A DNA stretch of 64,000 bases, taken from contig NZ_JAZHBO010000001.1 of NCBI RefSeq assembly GCF_036541335.1, positions 992,001-1,056,000 on the forward strand, in the 5' to 3' direction. A program made the position numbers and the translations under genes. This stretch comes from Aquilutibacter rugosus. Its GTDB lineage: Bacteria > Pseudomonadota > Gammaproteobacteria > Xanthomonadales > Xanthomonadaceae. Numbering within the stretch: position 1 is the first letter of the stretch; the number at the start of each line of letters is the position of its first letter. The notes under the pieces are model-generated. The model ran no database searches. It was not told the DNA's origin and saw only the letters and a list, made by a program, of their open reading frames with translations. This document shows, one piece after another, positions 44,421 through 53,234 of this stretch.

Positions 44421-46205
44421 ATGAATCAAACCGCATTGGCCAGCCCCACCCAGCCCACTACACTGGATTCGCTTCGCCAATGGGTTGAGCAAGTTGCCGC
44501 GCTGACGCAGCCGGATGCCGTGCAATGGTGTGACGGTAGCGAGGCCGAATACGAGGTGCTGATCAGTCGCATGCTCGCTGACGGCACGATGCAGAAATTG
44601 AACGAGGCCACCCATCCGGGCAGCTATCTGCATCGCTCGGATCCGGACGATGTGGCGCGTGTTGAACACCTGACTTTTGTCTGCACGCCCAAGCGCGATG
44701 ACGCGGGTCCGAACAATCACTGGATGTCGCCGGTCGACGGTCATGCGCAGATGGATGCGCTGTTCAAGGGTTGCATGCGCGGTCGCACGATGTATGTGGT
44801 GCCGTACTGCATGGGACCGATTGATTCGCCGCTCGCTCGCTGCGGTGTCGAGATTACCGACTCCGCGTACGTGGTGGCCAATATGCGTCTGATGACACGC
44901 ATGGGTGCCGCCGCACTGGAACGTATCGAGCGCGAAGGGTCCTTCGTCAAGGGGCTGCACTCGATCGGTGAACTCGATCCGCAGCGCCGCTTCATCATGC
45001 ATTTCCCCGAAGAGCTCAGCATCAAGTCCTACGGTTCGGGCTACGGCGGCAATGCGCTGCTCGGCAAGAAGTGTCACGCGCTGCGGATCGCTTCGCACCA
45101 GGCACGCAAGGAAGGCTGGCTGGCCGAACACATGCTGATCCTCGGCATTGAGACGCCCGAGGGTGAGACGCACTATGTGGCCGCGGCATTCCCTTCGGCC
45201 TGCGGCAAGACCAACTTGGCCATGCTGATTCCGCCCGAGGCCTACCGCGAAAAGGGCTGGAAGGTGTGGACCGTCGGCGATGACATCTGCTGGATGCGTC
45301 CCGGTCAGGACGGTCGGCTGTATGCCATCAATCCCGAAGCGGGCTTCTTTGGCGTGGCGCCGGGCACTTCGACCGAGTCGAACCCCAATGCCATGGCGAC
45401 GATTCAAAAGAACACGATCTTTACCAATGTCGCGCTGACTGCCGACAATCAGCCGTGGTGGGAGGGCATTGGCGGCGATTCGCATCCGTTGCTCGACTGG
45501 CATGGTCGGGTGTTTGATCCCGCCAACGGTCCGGCCGCTCATCCCAACTCGCGTTTTACCGTAAGCGCCAAGCAGTGCCCCTCGTATTCGCCCGAGTCCG
45601 AGAATCCGCAGGGCGTCCCGCTCAGCGCCATCATCTTCGGTGGCCGTCGTCCGTCGCTGGTGCCGCTGGTGTTCGAAGCGCGGGACTGGGAGCATGGCGT
45701 ACTGATCGGTGCCTCGATGGGTTCGGAGACCACCGCTGCCGCGACCGGTGCGGTCGGTGTGATGCGCCGCGACCCGATGGCGATGAAACCCTTCTGCGGT
45801 TACAACTTCGGTGACTACTTCAGGCACTGGCTGTCGTTTGCCGATGAGACCGACAACCTACCGCGCGTCTATCACGTCAACTGGTTCCGCAAGGGTAGTG
45901 ACGGTTCGTTTCTGTGGCCGGGCTTTGGCGACAACATGCGCGTGCTCGAGTGGATCATCAATCGTGTCAACGGCGATGCCTCGGCAATTGCCACACCGAT
46001 CGGTTCACTACCGCAAGCCGAGGATCTCAATCTCAACGGGTTGGCTCTGAGTGAGGAAGCCGTAAAAACTTTGTTCGATTTTGACCGCGAAGGCTGGGCC
46101 CGCGAGTTCGAGTCCATCGGCGAATATCTCGACGAATATGGCGACAGGCTGCCCGCAGAGCTGCGCAGCTTGCAACAGGCCATTGCTGAGCAATTGAACG
46201 GATAA
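44421..46205 (+). CDS. pckG: Phosphoenolpyruvate carboxykinase, GTP-dependent
   Basis: Converts oxaloacetate to phosphoenolpyruvate with GTP, the entry step of gluconeogenesis. The GTP-type P-loop FPSACGKTNLAML, with the reactive cysteine, identifies the class; PMAMKPFCGYNFGDYF and NWFRKGSDGSFLWPGFGDN are family blocks. 594 residues is usual. AAAGGA lies before the ATG. The gene is 38 bases behind tetR and may be on its transcript. Confidence 0.97.
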   Translation: MNQTALASPTQPTTLDSLRQWVEQVAALTQPDAVQWCDGSEAEYEVLISRMLADGTMQKLNEATHPGSYLHRSDPDDVARVEHLTFVCTPKRDDAGPNNHWMSPVDGHAQMDALFKGCMRGRTMYVVPYCMGPIDSPLARCGVEITDSAYVVANMRLMTRMGAAALERIEREGSFVKGLHSIGELDPQRRFIMHFPEELSIKSYGSGYGGNALLGKKCHALRIASHQARKEGWLAEHMLILGIETPEGETHYVAAAFPSACGKTNLAMLIPPEAYREKGWKVWTVGDDICWMRPGQDGRLYAINPEAGFFGVAPGTSTESNPNAMATIQKNTIFTNVALTADNQPWWEGIGGDSHPLLDWHGRVFDPANGPAAHPNSRFTVSAKQCPSYSPESENPQGVPLSAIIFGGRRPSLVPLVFEARDWEHGVLIGASMGSETTAAATGAVGVMRRDPMAMKPFCGYNFGDYFRHWLSFADETDNLPRVYHVNWFRKGSDGSFLWPGFGDNMRVLEWIINRVNGDASAIATPIGSLPQAEDLNLNGLALSEEAVKTLFDFDREGWAREFESIGEYLDEYGDRLPAELRSLQQAIAEQLNG

Positions 46206-46334
46206 GTTCGAAAATTAACTTAAGCTGTTGAATTCACTAGCATTAATAAAAAATAAACAAAAAAATGCTGGGTAGTGGTGCAACGCTGTGAAAATTGCGT
46301 TATGCTCGAATCAACCCCATGTTGGTGAACCTTT

Positions 46335-46348
46335 GTTCAGGATTGAAC
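46335..46348 (+). promoter_or_regulatory. Small inverted repeat in the TonB-receptor leader
   Basis: GTTCA-ggat-TGAAC is perfect and lies 54 bases before the receptor start. The 195-base gap before it also holds an AT-rich tract and AGCATT/AATGCT repeats, but I could not place a convincing promoter. A regulatory role is a guess. Confidence 0.25.
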
Positions 46349-46401
46349 GGGAGTCACTGAAATGGGCGGAAACGTAAAAATTCCCTTCGGAGAGTAGTTG
46401 A

Positions 46402-48960
46402 ATGAAACTGACCAACAACAAGTTGGCTCAAGCGATCCAGATCGGCCTCGTAGCCGGCGTCGCTTCGATCGCCTTTGCCGGCGTTGCATCCGCCCAGGAC
46501 AGCAATACCGATCAAACCACTGAAAAGAAAGAAGAAACCACCAAGTCGGTCGGTAAGGTCACCGTCACCGGTTCGCGCCTGAAGCGCGCCGATGTCGAAG
46601 GTGCCACCCCGGTCACCGTCATGACCAAGCAAGACTTGGATCAAACCGGTAAGACCTCGGTCGCTGACGTACTGCGTGACGTTCCTGCCGCTTCGGCCGG
46701 TAACTTCCGTCCGCAATCCGGTTCGTCGGCTCAAGCGCTGGCTACCGTTGACCTGGGCGGTCTGGGTTCCGGCCGTACGCTGGTCCTGATCGACGGCCGT
46801 CGCCTGCCGAAGGCTCCGTTCGCCGCGGACTCCAACGACGTCAACTCGATCCCGGCTGCTGCCATCGAACGCGTTGAAATCCTGACCGACGGCGCATCCG
46901 CCGTGTACGGTTCGGACGCCATCGGCGGCGTGGTCAACGTGATCACCCGTAAAGACTTCAACGGCGCCGAAATCCGTTACGGCATCGGTCAAACCAAGGT
47001 CAAGGGCGGCGACACCGCCGAGTTCGCAGCCACCTTCGGTGCTTCCGGTGAACGCGGCAACATCTTGGCCGGCGTCAACAGCACCGAACGCGGCATGGTG
47101 TATACCCGTGACCAAATCGGTTATGTCCGAGGCGTTTCGGTTTACGGCAACAACTACCGCGTCTACGACCAGAACAAGGGTACGTTCAAGACTGCACCGG
47201 CTGCCGTGCCGGGCTTCGCCTGTGACTCCAACGGTTTCTGGAAAACTTCGGGCGGTACCTGCTCGTTCGACTTCAACTCCGTTGCCGCCAACGAAGCCTC
47301 CATCAAGACCAAGGGCATGTTCGCCCGTGGCGAATACAACATCAACGACAACTGGTCCGTTTACATGAACGGTTCGGTCAATAACGTCGAATCGTTCGGC
47401 CGTTACGCGCCGGTTCCGGGCCTGTTCCTGGTCGCCGACAACACCCCGAACGACGTGATCAAGGGTGACGGCCTGTCCACCGCCCTTTACCACCGTTTGG
47501 CCGCCTTCGGTAACCGCGACACCAGCACCGACGCCAACGTCTATGACGGCCTGCTGGGCTTCAAGGGCCGCGTGTGGGACAAGGTTGACCTGGACTTCGG
47601 TCTGCGTCGCAGCTCCTACAAGTACTCTTCGAAGGGTACCGGCTACACCGTCAACCCGTTGGTGGTTGCTGCCATGGAACTGCCGTTTGACAACGGTGGC
47701 TACAACGTCAAGGACCCGTTTGGTCCTGCGCACCCGGACGTGACCGCAACCATTGGTCAACAATCGTTCTTTGACGTGAACGAAATCTTCGCCATCTCCA
47801 ATTTCGACGTGTTCGAAATGGCCGGCGGCACCTCGAACGCCGTGCTTGGCGTCGAATTCCGCGAAGAAACCTTCTCCGATCAGTACGACCAACTGTCCGA
47901 AGCCGGTCTGATCGACGGTTCGGCCGGTAACTCGGCCGGTGGCGATCGCACCGTCGGTTCGGCCTTCTTCGAATGGCTGTTCCCGGTTGCCCGCACCTTG
48001 GACTTCACCCTGGCCGGCCGCTTCGATAGGTACAGCGACTACGGTTCGGACTTCTCGCCGAAGGTCTCGATGCGCTGGCAGCCGCTGAACCGCCTGACCG
48101 TCCGTGCTTCGTACGGCGAAGGCTTCCGCGCTCCGGACCTGAGCATCATCACCCAGAAGGACACCTTCTCGGCTGAATCGGTTATCGATCCGCGCACCTG
48201 CCAAGTGTTTGGTGGTACTGCGGCCCAGTGCCAAAAGGCCGGCGTCCAAGTTGACACCTGGTTCCGCGCCAACCCGGACATGGCTTCGGAGCAATCCAAG
48301 CAATGGTCCGTCGGTTTTGCTGTCGATCCGACCGATTGGTTCAACGCGACCGTTGACTACCGCAACATCGAAATCAGCGACCGTATCCGTTCGTTCGATG
48401 CGCAAACCCTGATCGACCGCTCCAACGATCCGACCCTGGGTCCGATTCCTGCCGGTCTGGGCGTGATCCGCGCTGCTGACGGTTCGATCACCCGCATCAA
48501 CGCCGGTTACGGCAACGAAGGTAACCTGGAAGCGAAGTACGTGGACGCCGTTTTGCGTACCCGCTTTGCCGTGGGTGCAGGCACCATGCGTAACCAATTG
48601 GCCATCGCCAAGATCCTCGACTTCACCATTGACGGTGGCACCGATCAAGCCGGTACCAAGGGTCTGCCGGACATGCGCGCTACGCTGACCAACACCTACA
48701 ATGTGGGCGACTGGACCTTCGGTACCTCGCACAACTACATCAAGGGTCAATCCGACTCCACCGGTACCGTTGGCGGCTACACGCTGAACAACGTGTTCAC
48801 CACCTGGAATGCTCCGTGGAATGCTACGGTCCAAGTCGGTGTGAACAACATCGGTGACCGGTACCCGGAACTGGTCGGCTATGGCGGCCGTCCGTGGAAC
48901 TTCTACCTGTACGACGCCTACGGCCGTACCGTGTACTTCCGCTACACCCAACGCTTCTAA
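46402..48960 (+). CDS. TonB-dependent outer-membrane receptor
   Basis: 852-residue receptor that imports a ligand through the outer membrane with TonB energy. Signal peptide at 1-31 (cut near ASA-QD), then a charged linker, the plug domain (about 50-170; VTVTGSRLKRADVEGATPV, GRTLVLIDGRRLP, VEILTDGASAVYGSDAIGG) and a 22-strand barrel ending YFRYTQRF with terminal Phe. The ligand is unknown; the plug resembles the peptide/carbohydrate-type receptors abundant in xanthomonads, and no iron-siderophore genes are nearby. GGAGAG precedes the ATG. Codon choice is strongly biased (no TTA, CTA or TCA; Gln about 22 CAA to 7 CAG), consistent with high expression. Confidence 0.95.
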   Translation: MKLTNNKLAQAIQIGLVAGVASIAFAGVASAQDSNTDQTTEKKEETTKSVGKVTVTGSRLKRADVEGATPVTVMTKQDLDQTGKTSVADVLRDVPAASAGNFRPQSGSSAQALATVDLGGLGSGRTLVLIDGRRLPKAPFAADSNDVNSIPAAAIERVEILTDGASAVYGSDAIGGVVNVITRKDFNGAEIRYGIGQTKVKGGDTAEFAATFGASGERGNILAGVNSTERGMVYTRDQIGYVRGVSVYGNNYRVYDQNKGTFKTAPAAVPGFACDSNGFWKTSGGTCSFDFNSVAANEASIKTKGMFARGEYNINDNWSVYMNGSVNNVESFGRYAPVPGLFLVADNTPNDVIKGDGLSTALYHRLAAFGNRDTSTDANVYDGLLGFKGRVWDKVDLDFGLRRSSYKYSSKGTGYTVNPLVVAAMELPFDNGGYNVKDPFGPAHPDVTATIGQQSFFDVNEIFAISNFDVFEMAGGTSNAVLGVEFREETFSDQYDQLSEAGLIDGSAGNSAGGDRTVGSAFFEWLFPVARTLDFTLAGRFDRYSDYGSDFSPKVSMRWQPLNRLTVRASYGEGFRAPDLSIITQKDTFSAESVIDPRTCQVFGGTAAQCQKAGVQVDTWFRANPDMASEQSKQWSVGFAVDPTDWFNATVDYRNIEISDRIRSFDAQTLIDRSNDPTLGPIPAGLGVIRAADGSITRINAGYGNEGNLEAKYVDAVLRTRFAVGAGTMRNQLAIAKILDFTIDGGTDQAGTKGLPDMRATLTNTYNVGDWTFGTSHNYIKGQSDSTGTVGGYTLNNVFTTWNAPWNATVQVGVNNIGDRYPELVGYGGRPWNFYLYDAYGRTVYFRYTQRF

Positions 48961-49000
48961 TCGAAGCAGCGGGAACGGAAAGTTCCTACGTAACAGAGAA

Positions 49001-49035
49001 AAAGAAAAGGGTCCTTCGGGGCCCTTTTCTTTTTG
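49001..49035 (+). terminator. Terminator after the TonB receptor
   Basis: AAAGAAAAGGGTCC and GGGCCCTTTTCTTT pair over 14 positions (one G-U) with a TTCG loop and a T-rich tail. Confidence 0.93.
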
Positions 49036-49074
49036 CCTATACTTACTGATGTTTTTCAGCGAATTCCATTACGC

Positions 49075-50031
49075 ATGACCACCCGAAACGAGGCTTGGAC
49101 CGAATATTGGCAGAGCGGGGCCCTGCATTCGTGCGTGGGGAGTCTGGACGAGGGCTATGGCGGCGCGATTGGTGATTACTGGCGCCGTACGGCCGACTCC
49201 TTTGCCAAACGTGCAGCGGTGCTCGATATTGCCACCGGCAACGGGCCGTTGCCAAAGTTGCTGGCCGGGCTTCGCGCGGATCTGCAAATTACCGGGATTG
49301 ATGCCGCTGCGATCGCACCGGGGTGGTGGAGCGCAAGTGCATTCCCGCAGGTCGAGATGCTCGGTAACACCCCGCTGGCCGCACTGGCCGCGCAGGGCAG
49401 GTCGTTTGATGTGCTAACTAGTCAGTTTGGCTGGGAGTACATTCCGCGGCCGGAGTCCGTACAGCAGACTGTGGCGCTCTCTGCTCCCGGTGCGCGTTGG
49501 TACTTGGTGTGTCACCATGCGCAGGGGCGGCTGGCGCAAGTGGCGCAGGCAGAGGTTGATGGCGCCTCGCGCTTATTGGCCCCGCAGGGGCTGTTGCAGG
49601 CCGCGATAACGCTGTTGCCGTACGTGCGCTTGGCGAGTACGGATGCGACACGCTTGAATGCGGATGCCACGGCGGTGGCAGCAAGGATCGCATACAACGC
49701 AGCGATTACGGAGCTGGGGCAGGCGATTACGTCATCTGTAGCGCCCGATGTCATGATCCAGGCGCGGCAGGGCGTGCATCAGCTGTTGCAGCGCGCTGCT
49801 CAGGATCCGTCATTTGGCGCGGAGTCTACGTTGAGGCAGTGGCGCAGCGCCGTGGAGCGGTCGGTGCTGCGCAGTGGTGAGTTGGTCTCGCATGCCTTAA
49901 GTGTCGCGGACATGGACGCACTGCGCACCACGCTCCCTGCGGACGCAGTGGTAAACGTGAATGAGTTGCGCCAGGCCGAAGGCCTGTTGGCTTGGGCCAT
50001 TGAGGTTACGCTGCCGAAACGCTGGGCATAA
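49075..50031 (+). CDS. Class I SAM-dependent methyltransferase, unknown substrate
   Basis: 318 residues. The SAM-binding motif I is seen in VLDIATGNGPLPKLL (residues about 45-59), followed by the acidic ITGIDA strand and FDVLTSQFGWEYI, which fits motif IV. After the Rossmann core (to about 165) there is a helical C-terminal part with no recognised family. The first residues TEYWQSGALHSC are typical of this methyltransferase group in xanthomonads. ATG at 49075 is preferred because an upstream start at 49033 would lie in the preceding terminator. It is probably monocistronic. The target molecule is unknown. Confidence 0.8.
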   Translation: MTTRNEAWTEYWQSGALHSCVGSLDEGYGGAIGDYWRRTADSFAKRAAVLDIATGNGPLPKLLAGLRADLQITGIDAAAIAPGWWSASAFPQVEMLGNTPLAALAAQGRSFDVLTSQFGWEYIPRPESVQQTVALSAPGARWYLVCHHAQGRLAQVAQAEVDGASRLLAPQGLLQAAITLLPYVRLASTDATRLNADATAVAARIAYNAAITELGQAITSSVAPDVMIQARQGVHQLLQRAAQDPSFGAESTLRQWRSAVERSVLRSGELVSHALSVADMDALRTTLPADAVVNVNELRQAEGLLAWAIEVTLPKRWA

Positions 50032-50052
50032 AAAAAGCGCCGATAAGGCGCC
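50030..50052 (-). terminator. Terminator after the exported protein gene
   Basis: On the minus strand GGCGC and GCGCC pair around TTATC and are followed by seven Ts. It lies 40 bases after the stop of the 50093-50929 gene. Confidence 0.75.
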
Positions 50053-50092
50053 ATTGACTCAGTTGCCGGAAGTCGGCTGCGGTGAATCGAAA

Positions 50093-50929
50093 TTACAGAC
50101 CCTGTTGGTAACGGACGTAGGGCACGGCGCCCTCGTCTTCGCTGATGTTGTCTGCGAAAGGATTCTTGCCGCGCGTCACAACGCTCTCGGCACCGATGGA
50201 GAATTCGCCCTTCCAGGGGGCGCGCCAGTTGAGACCCAGGCCGACATTACGGTATTTGGGTTGGTTTGGCGTTTCTACTACACGTCCGACAATGGAGGCG
50301 CTGAAGTTGCCGTAACCGGCACCGACGCTAAGCGATTGCATGTCCCAACGGTCGGCCAGGGCCGGCACATCATTTGCGGGGACCAGACGTGCGCGGGCGA
50401 GCGTGCCGCCGATGGAGATGGTGGCCTCACGTCCGATATTCTTGGCACCGAACACGGTCAGGCTGTTTTGGTTCAGTTGGCTGTTGCGCGCCAGGCCGGG
50501 GTTTGACAGCCAGTTGGGCAGGGATGCCGTGCCGCCACCGGCGAGTACGCCGATCTTGCCGCCGTTACGCGTCAGGCTCACACCGCTGAAGGCGCTAGTG
50601 GCGTTGCGACGGCCATCGCCGTCGACTGCGGCGAGTACACAGTTGCCGGACAACGAAGAAATGGCCGAAGTCGAAGCACTGTTTTTACAAATGACGCCGA
50701 GCGTGTCGCCACCGCTCAAACCGAGCGAAGCGCTCAGCGAGTTAGAACCCATTTGCCAGCGGCCACCGTTGGTGGTGGGCTCGAGCAGGAGCAGGGCCTC
50801 GACCTTGCCGCTGTTGCCGTTCCACAAGGGCAAAACGGTGGCGTTTTTGGACGATTGCGCAAACGCCGACGTTGCCGCGAGGGACGCGGCAACTGCAAAA
50901 CTGGCGATGGCAATACGGCGCTTTGACAT
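50093..50929 (-). CDS. Exported protein of unknown function, probable beta-rich envelope protein
   Basis: 278 residues. A clear signal peptide (1-24, cut near AFA-QS) is followed by a Gly/Ser/Asn-rich body with alternating hydrophobic residues, including VEALLLLEPTTNGGRWQMG, SVGAGYGNFSASIVGRV and the closing GAVPYVRYQQGL. Two cysteines in CKNSASTSAISSLSGNC may form a disulfide. The alternation suggests a small beta-barrel or other outer-membrane protein, although the C-terminal residue is Leu rather than the usual Phe. I recognise no named family. A TTGACA box lies upstream. Confidence 0.75.
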   Translation of the reverse strand: MSKRRIAIASFAVAASLAATSAFAQSSKNATVLPLWNGNSGKVEALLLLEPTTNGGRWQMGSNSLSASLGLSGGDTLGVICKNSASTSAISSLSGNCVLAAVDGDGRRNATSAFSGVSLTRNGGKIGVLAGGGTASLPNWLSNPGLARNSQLNQNSLTVFGAKNIGREATISIGGTLARARLVPANDVPALADRWDMQSLSVGAGYGNFSASIVGRVVETPNQPKYRNVGLGLNWRAPWKGEFSIGAESVVTRGKNPFADNISEDEGAVPYVRYQQGL

Positions 50930-50998
50930 GTGTACTCAGTTGGACAGTCAGTCTCCGAAAAAAGTTCCGGATCCCAACTCCATGTTTACGACTTGTTA

Positions 50999-51027
50999 AT
51001 AACCATTTAACAGGAACAATATGTCAA
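50999..51027 (-). promoter_or_regulatory. Promoter of the exported protein gene
   Basis: The minus strand has a perfect TTGACA (51027-51022) and GGTTAT 17 bases on (51004-50999), a weak -10. The leader to the ATG is about 65 bases. A small hairpin, AATTGC-aag-GCAATT (51026-51040), overlaps the -35 box. Confidence 0.45.
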
Positions 51028-51067
51028 TTGCAAGGCAATTCGGCAGCCCGTTCATCGGACTTTAGGG

Positions 51068-51967
51068 CTACTGCAGCGTGACAGGTCCGGATTGTTCAGC
51101 TTGTGACGACGCGTGGATGACGGCCATCTCTCCGGCGGTGAAATGATAGTCCTCACCGCAGAACTCGCATTTGACGTCGGTGGGGTGGTCCAGGCCGTCG
51201 CCTTCGGGGTCCGGGCCCAGCGAAATCAGCATGTCCTGCGCCCGTTCGCGCGAGCACGAGCAAGCAAAGGTGACCGGCGACTGTTCCAGAATCTGCAGCG
51301 TCTCGTCGTGGAACAGACGGTGCAATACTTCGGCCGAGGGCAAGTCCAGAAGTTCCTGTTCGCCCAGCGTCTCAAACAGTGCCAGCGCGCGGTCCCAGCC
51401 GTCCCGGTCGCGGTCGTCGGAACCGGGCAGCTTCTGCAGCATCAGGCCGGCGGCATGGCCCTTGTCGGCGGCCAGCAGCAATCGCGTCGGCAACTGCTCG
51501 GACTGCACAAAGTACTGTTCAATGGCTTCGGCCAAGGTCGGGCGGTCCACGGCCACCAGGCCCTGGTACTGCTGCATCTCGCGGTTGCCGACACCCTTGT
51601 TCTCAATAGTGATGGCCAGCAGGCGGTCGCCGCCCAGCGCGGTAAGGTCGCGCACTTCGGGGCCGGTCGCGCCTTCGGCAATTTGGGCGATACCGCGCAC
51701 GGTGCCTTGCGCCGTGCTCTCAGTAAAGAGAGTGCGTAGATCGCCATCGGTCTTGAGTTGCAGCGACAGGCGGCCGTCGACCTTGATGTGGTGGCCAAGG
51801 ATTACGGTGGCGGCAGTCGCTTCGCCCAGCAGGTGCGAGACGGCCTCGGTGTAGTCGGGACGGTCACGGATGCGCTCGGCGCTGTCGGCCAGGTGCACGG
51901 CCACGCCGCGAATACCCAGCTCCGGCAACAGGAAGCGGGTGGCTTGATCAGAGTTCGCCAAGGTCAT
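51068..51967 (-). CDS. hslO: Redox-activated chaperone Hsp33
   Basis: Cytoplasmic holdase that is switched on when its zinc cysteines are oxidised. The four zinc ligands are present as CSC (TFACSCSRERA) and CEFC (VKCEFCGEDYHF) in the C-terminal part. The N-terminal domain has GEATAATVILGHHIKVDGRLSLQL. ATG at 51967 gives 299 residues; a TTG at 51988 is in frame. The start lies inside the upstream hydroxylase gene, overlapping its end by 20 bases, so translation is probably coupled. Confidence 0.95.
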   Translation of the reverse strand: MTLANSDQATRFLLPELGIRGVAVHLADSAERIRDRPDYTEAVSHLLGEATAATVILGHHIKVDGRLSLQLKTDGDLRTLFTESTAQGTVRGIAQIAEGATGPEVRDLTALGGDRLLAITIENKGVGNREMQQYQGLVAVDRPTLAEAIEQYFVQSEQLPTRLLLAADKGHAAGLMLQKLPGSDDRDRDGWDRALALFETLGEQELLDLPSAEVLHRLFHDETLQILEQSPVTFACSCSRERAQDMLISLGPDPEGDGLDHPTDVKCEFCGEDYHFTAGEMAVIHASSQAEQSGPVTLQ

Positions 51968-53174
51968 TAGAAGATCCGTAGTAGTCAATCATTCCCTCAA
52001 TAGTGCGGGCAACTAGCTGTTGTTCAAGGTCTGACAGCAGCGGATTCCAGATATCGAAGATCAGAACCACGCGGCGCTGGTCGCTGCGGTTCCAGGCGCT
52101 GTGCCGAATGGTGTCGTCAAAAATCAGCAATTCGCCTTGTTTCCAGGTGCGAACCTCGTCGCCGACCTGCAGAGCGCAGTCGGGCGGGATAATCAACGGC
52201 AGGTGAACGGTCAGGCGCGCGTTGGTCGCGCCGTTGTGCGGCGGGATCTCGGTATGCGGTCGCAGGGCCGAGAAGAACACAGCCGGTGCCCGTTCTTTGA
52301 CCTGAATCTGCGGCGCCATGGCGACCGCGGCCTCGGTGGCTGGGCAACGCTCGCAGTGGGCGTCAACGCGCACCCCCTGATTCCACAAAAAGTACGCACT
52401 CCAACCGTCATCCCGATCGAGTGCATCGAACTGACCGGAGGATTCACCCTCGCGGGTTTGAACATACGGCACGAAGCCTTCTGCATCGGCGGCCGATACG
52501 GCTAGCAGCTCCTGCACAACGCGGTCGGTCTGTGCTTCGACATCGCGCGCCCATGCAAAGTCCGTCCGATCAAAGAACTGGATCGCCGGCAACTCGGGGA
52601 ACGGCAAGTGAATCGGCTGAGCCGTGACGAAGGGCCGACGGCCGGTGGCAATGTCCAGGCAATGCAGATAGCGGCGCAGGTGTTTGCCGGATTCGCCGTT
52701 GCGCAACTCGTCGGTCCGTGACCACAGATGTTCGTGCAGCGCTTCCGCATCTTGCGCCTGCGCCGCCTCGGCCCGTTGCACCAGGTCGCGCAGTGTCGGA
52801 TCCGCCTGCTGTTCCGGCGCCATGAACTGCAGGCCGGTGCGCCACATCAGCGCCGCGTTGCGCACGTCGCCAACGGACTCCAGAAATTGTGCTTTTTCAA
52901 AGCGTGGTCCCCATGCCGAAGGCATCGCAGCGACGGCCTGATCAAATGCCGTTCGAGCCAACTCGATCTGCCCTTGCCGATGCAGCACGCGTCCGAGATA
53001 GGCCAAAGCCAGGGCATGTCCTGGCGCCATTTGCACGGCACGGTCCAGCAGTTCGCGGGCTGTCTGCAACTGGCCGCGGTCGGCATTCTGCATGGCCATC
53101 TGGCACAGCTGATGGACCTGTTGATCGAGTTGCTGCTGGCGACGCAGCGCATCCATGGAGTCTGACGAATTCAT
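51948..53174 (-). CDS. Aspartyl/asparaginyl beta-hydroxylase with TPR-like N-terminus
   Basis: 408 residues. The N-terminal about 120 residues are helical repeats of TPR type (ARELLDRAVQMAPGHALALAYLG, ARTAFDQAVAAMP). The C-terminal domain is an Asp_Arg_Hydrox Fe(II)/2-oxoglutarate dioxygenase: IPPHNGATNARLTVHLPLI provides the first His and the Arg region, and LLIFDDTIRHSAWN provides the second His. It would hydroxylate Asp or Asn in proteins, or a related small substrate; the target is unknown. ATG at 53174 sits six bases after a TACACT box with no ribosome site. Confidence 0.88.
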   Translation of the reverse strand: MNSSDSMDALRRQQQLDQQVHQLCQMAMQNADRGQLQTARELLDRAVQMAPGHALALAYLGRVLHRQGQIELARTAFDQAVAAMPSAWGPRFEKAQFLESVGDVRNAALMWRTGLQFMAPEQQADPTLRDLVQRAEAAQAQDAEALHEHLWSRTDELRNGESGKHLRRYLHCLDIATGRRPFVTAQPIHLPFPELPAIQFFDRTDFAWARDVEAQTDRVVQELLAVSAADAEGFVPYVQTREGESSGQFDALDRDDGWSAYFLWNQGVRVDAHCERCPATEAAVAMAPQIQVKERAPAVFFSALRPHTEIPPHNGATNARLTVHLPLIIPPDCALQVGDEVRTWKQGELLIFDDTIRHSAWNRSDQRRVVLIFDIWNPLLSDLEQQLVARTIEGMIDYYGSSNDLGEL

Positions 53175-53180
53175 GGTTGA

Positions 53181-53186
53181 AGTGTA
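53181..53186 (-). promoter_or_regulatory. -10 box of the beta-hydroxylase gene, probable leaderless start
   Basis: TACACT on the minus strand ends six bases before the ATG at 53174. It is one of two outward-facing leaderless candidates in this 60-base gap. Confidence 0.45.
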
Positions 53187-53220
53187 CCTTGCGATGCACA
53201 TTATTCGGTCAGTCCTGCCG

Positions 53221-53226
53221 TAAACT
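53221..53226 (+). promoter_or_regulatory. -10 box of mtgA, probable leaderless start
   Basis: TAAACT ends eight bases before the ATG at 53235; no Shine-Dalgarno sequence is visible. Confidence 0.4.
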
Positions 53227-53234
53227 GAGTTCCC

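Noticed and set aside
44334..45827. Minus-strand frame of 497 codons opposite pckG and the tetR end
   Set aside because: Antisense of a well-supported enzyme gene, His/Arg-rich composition, no ribosome site.
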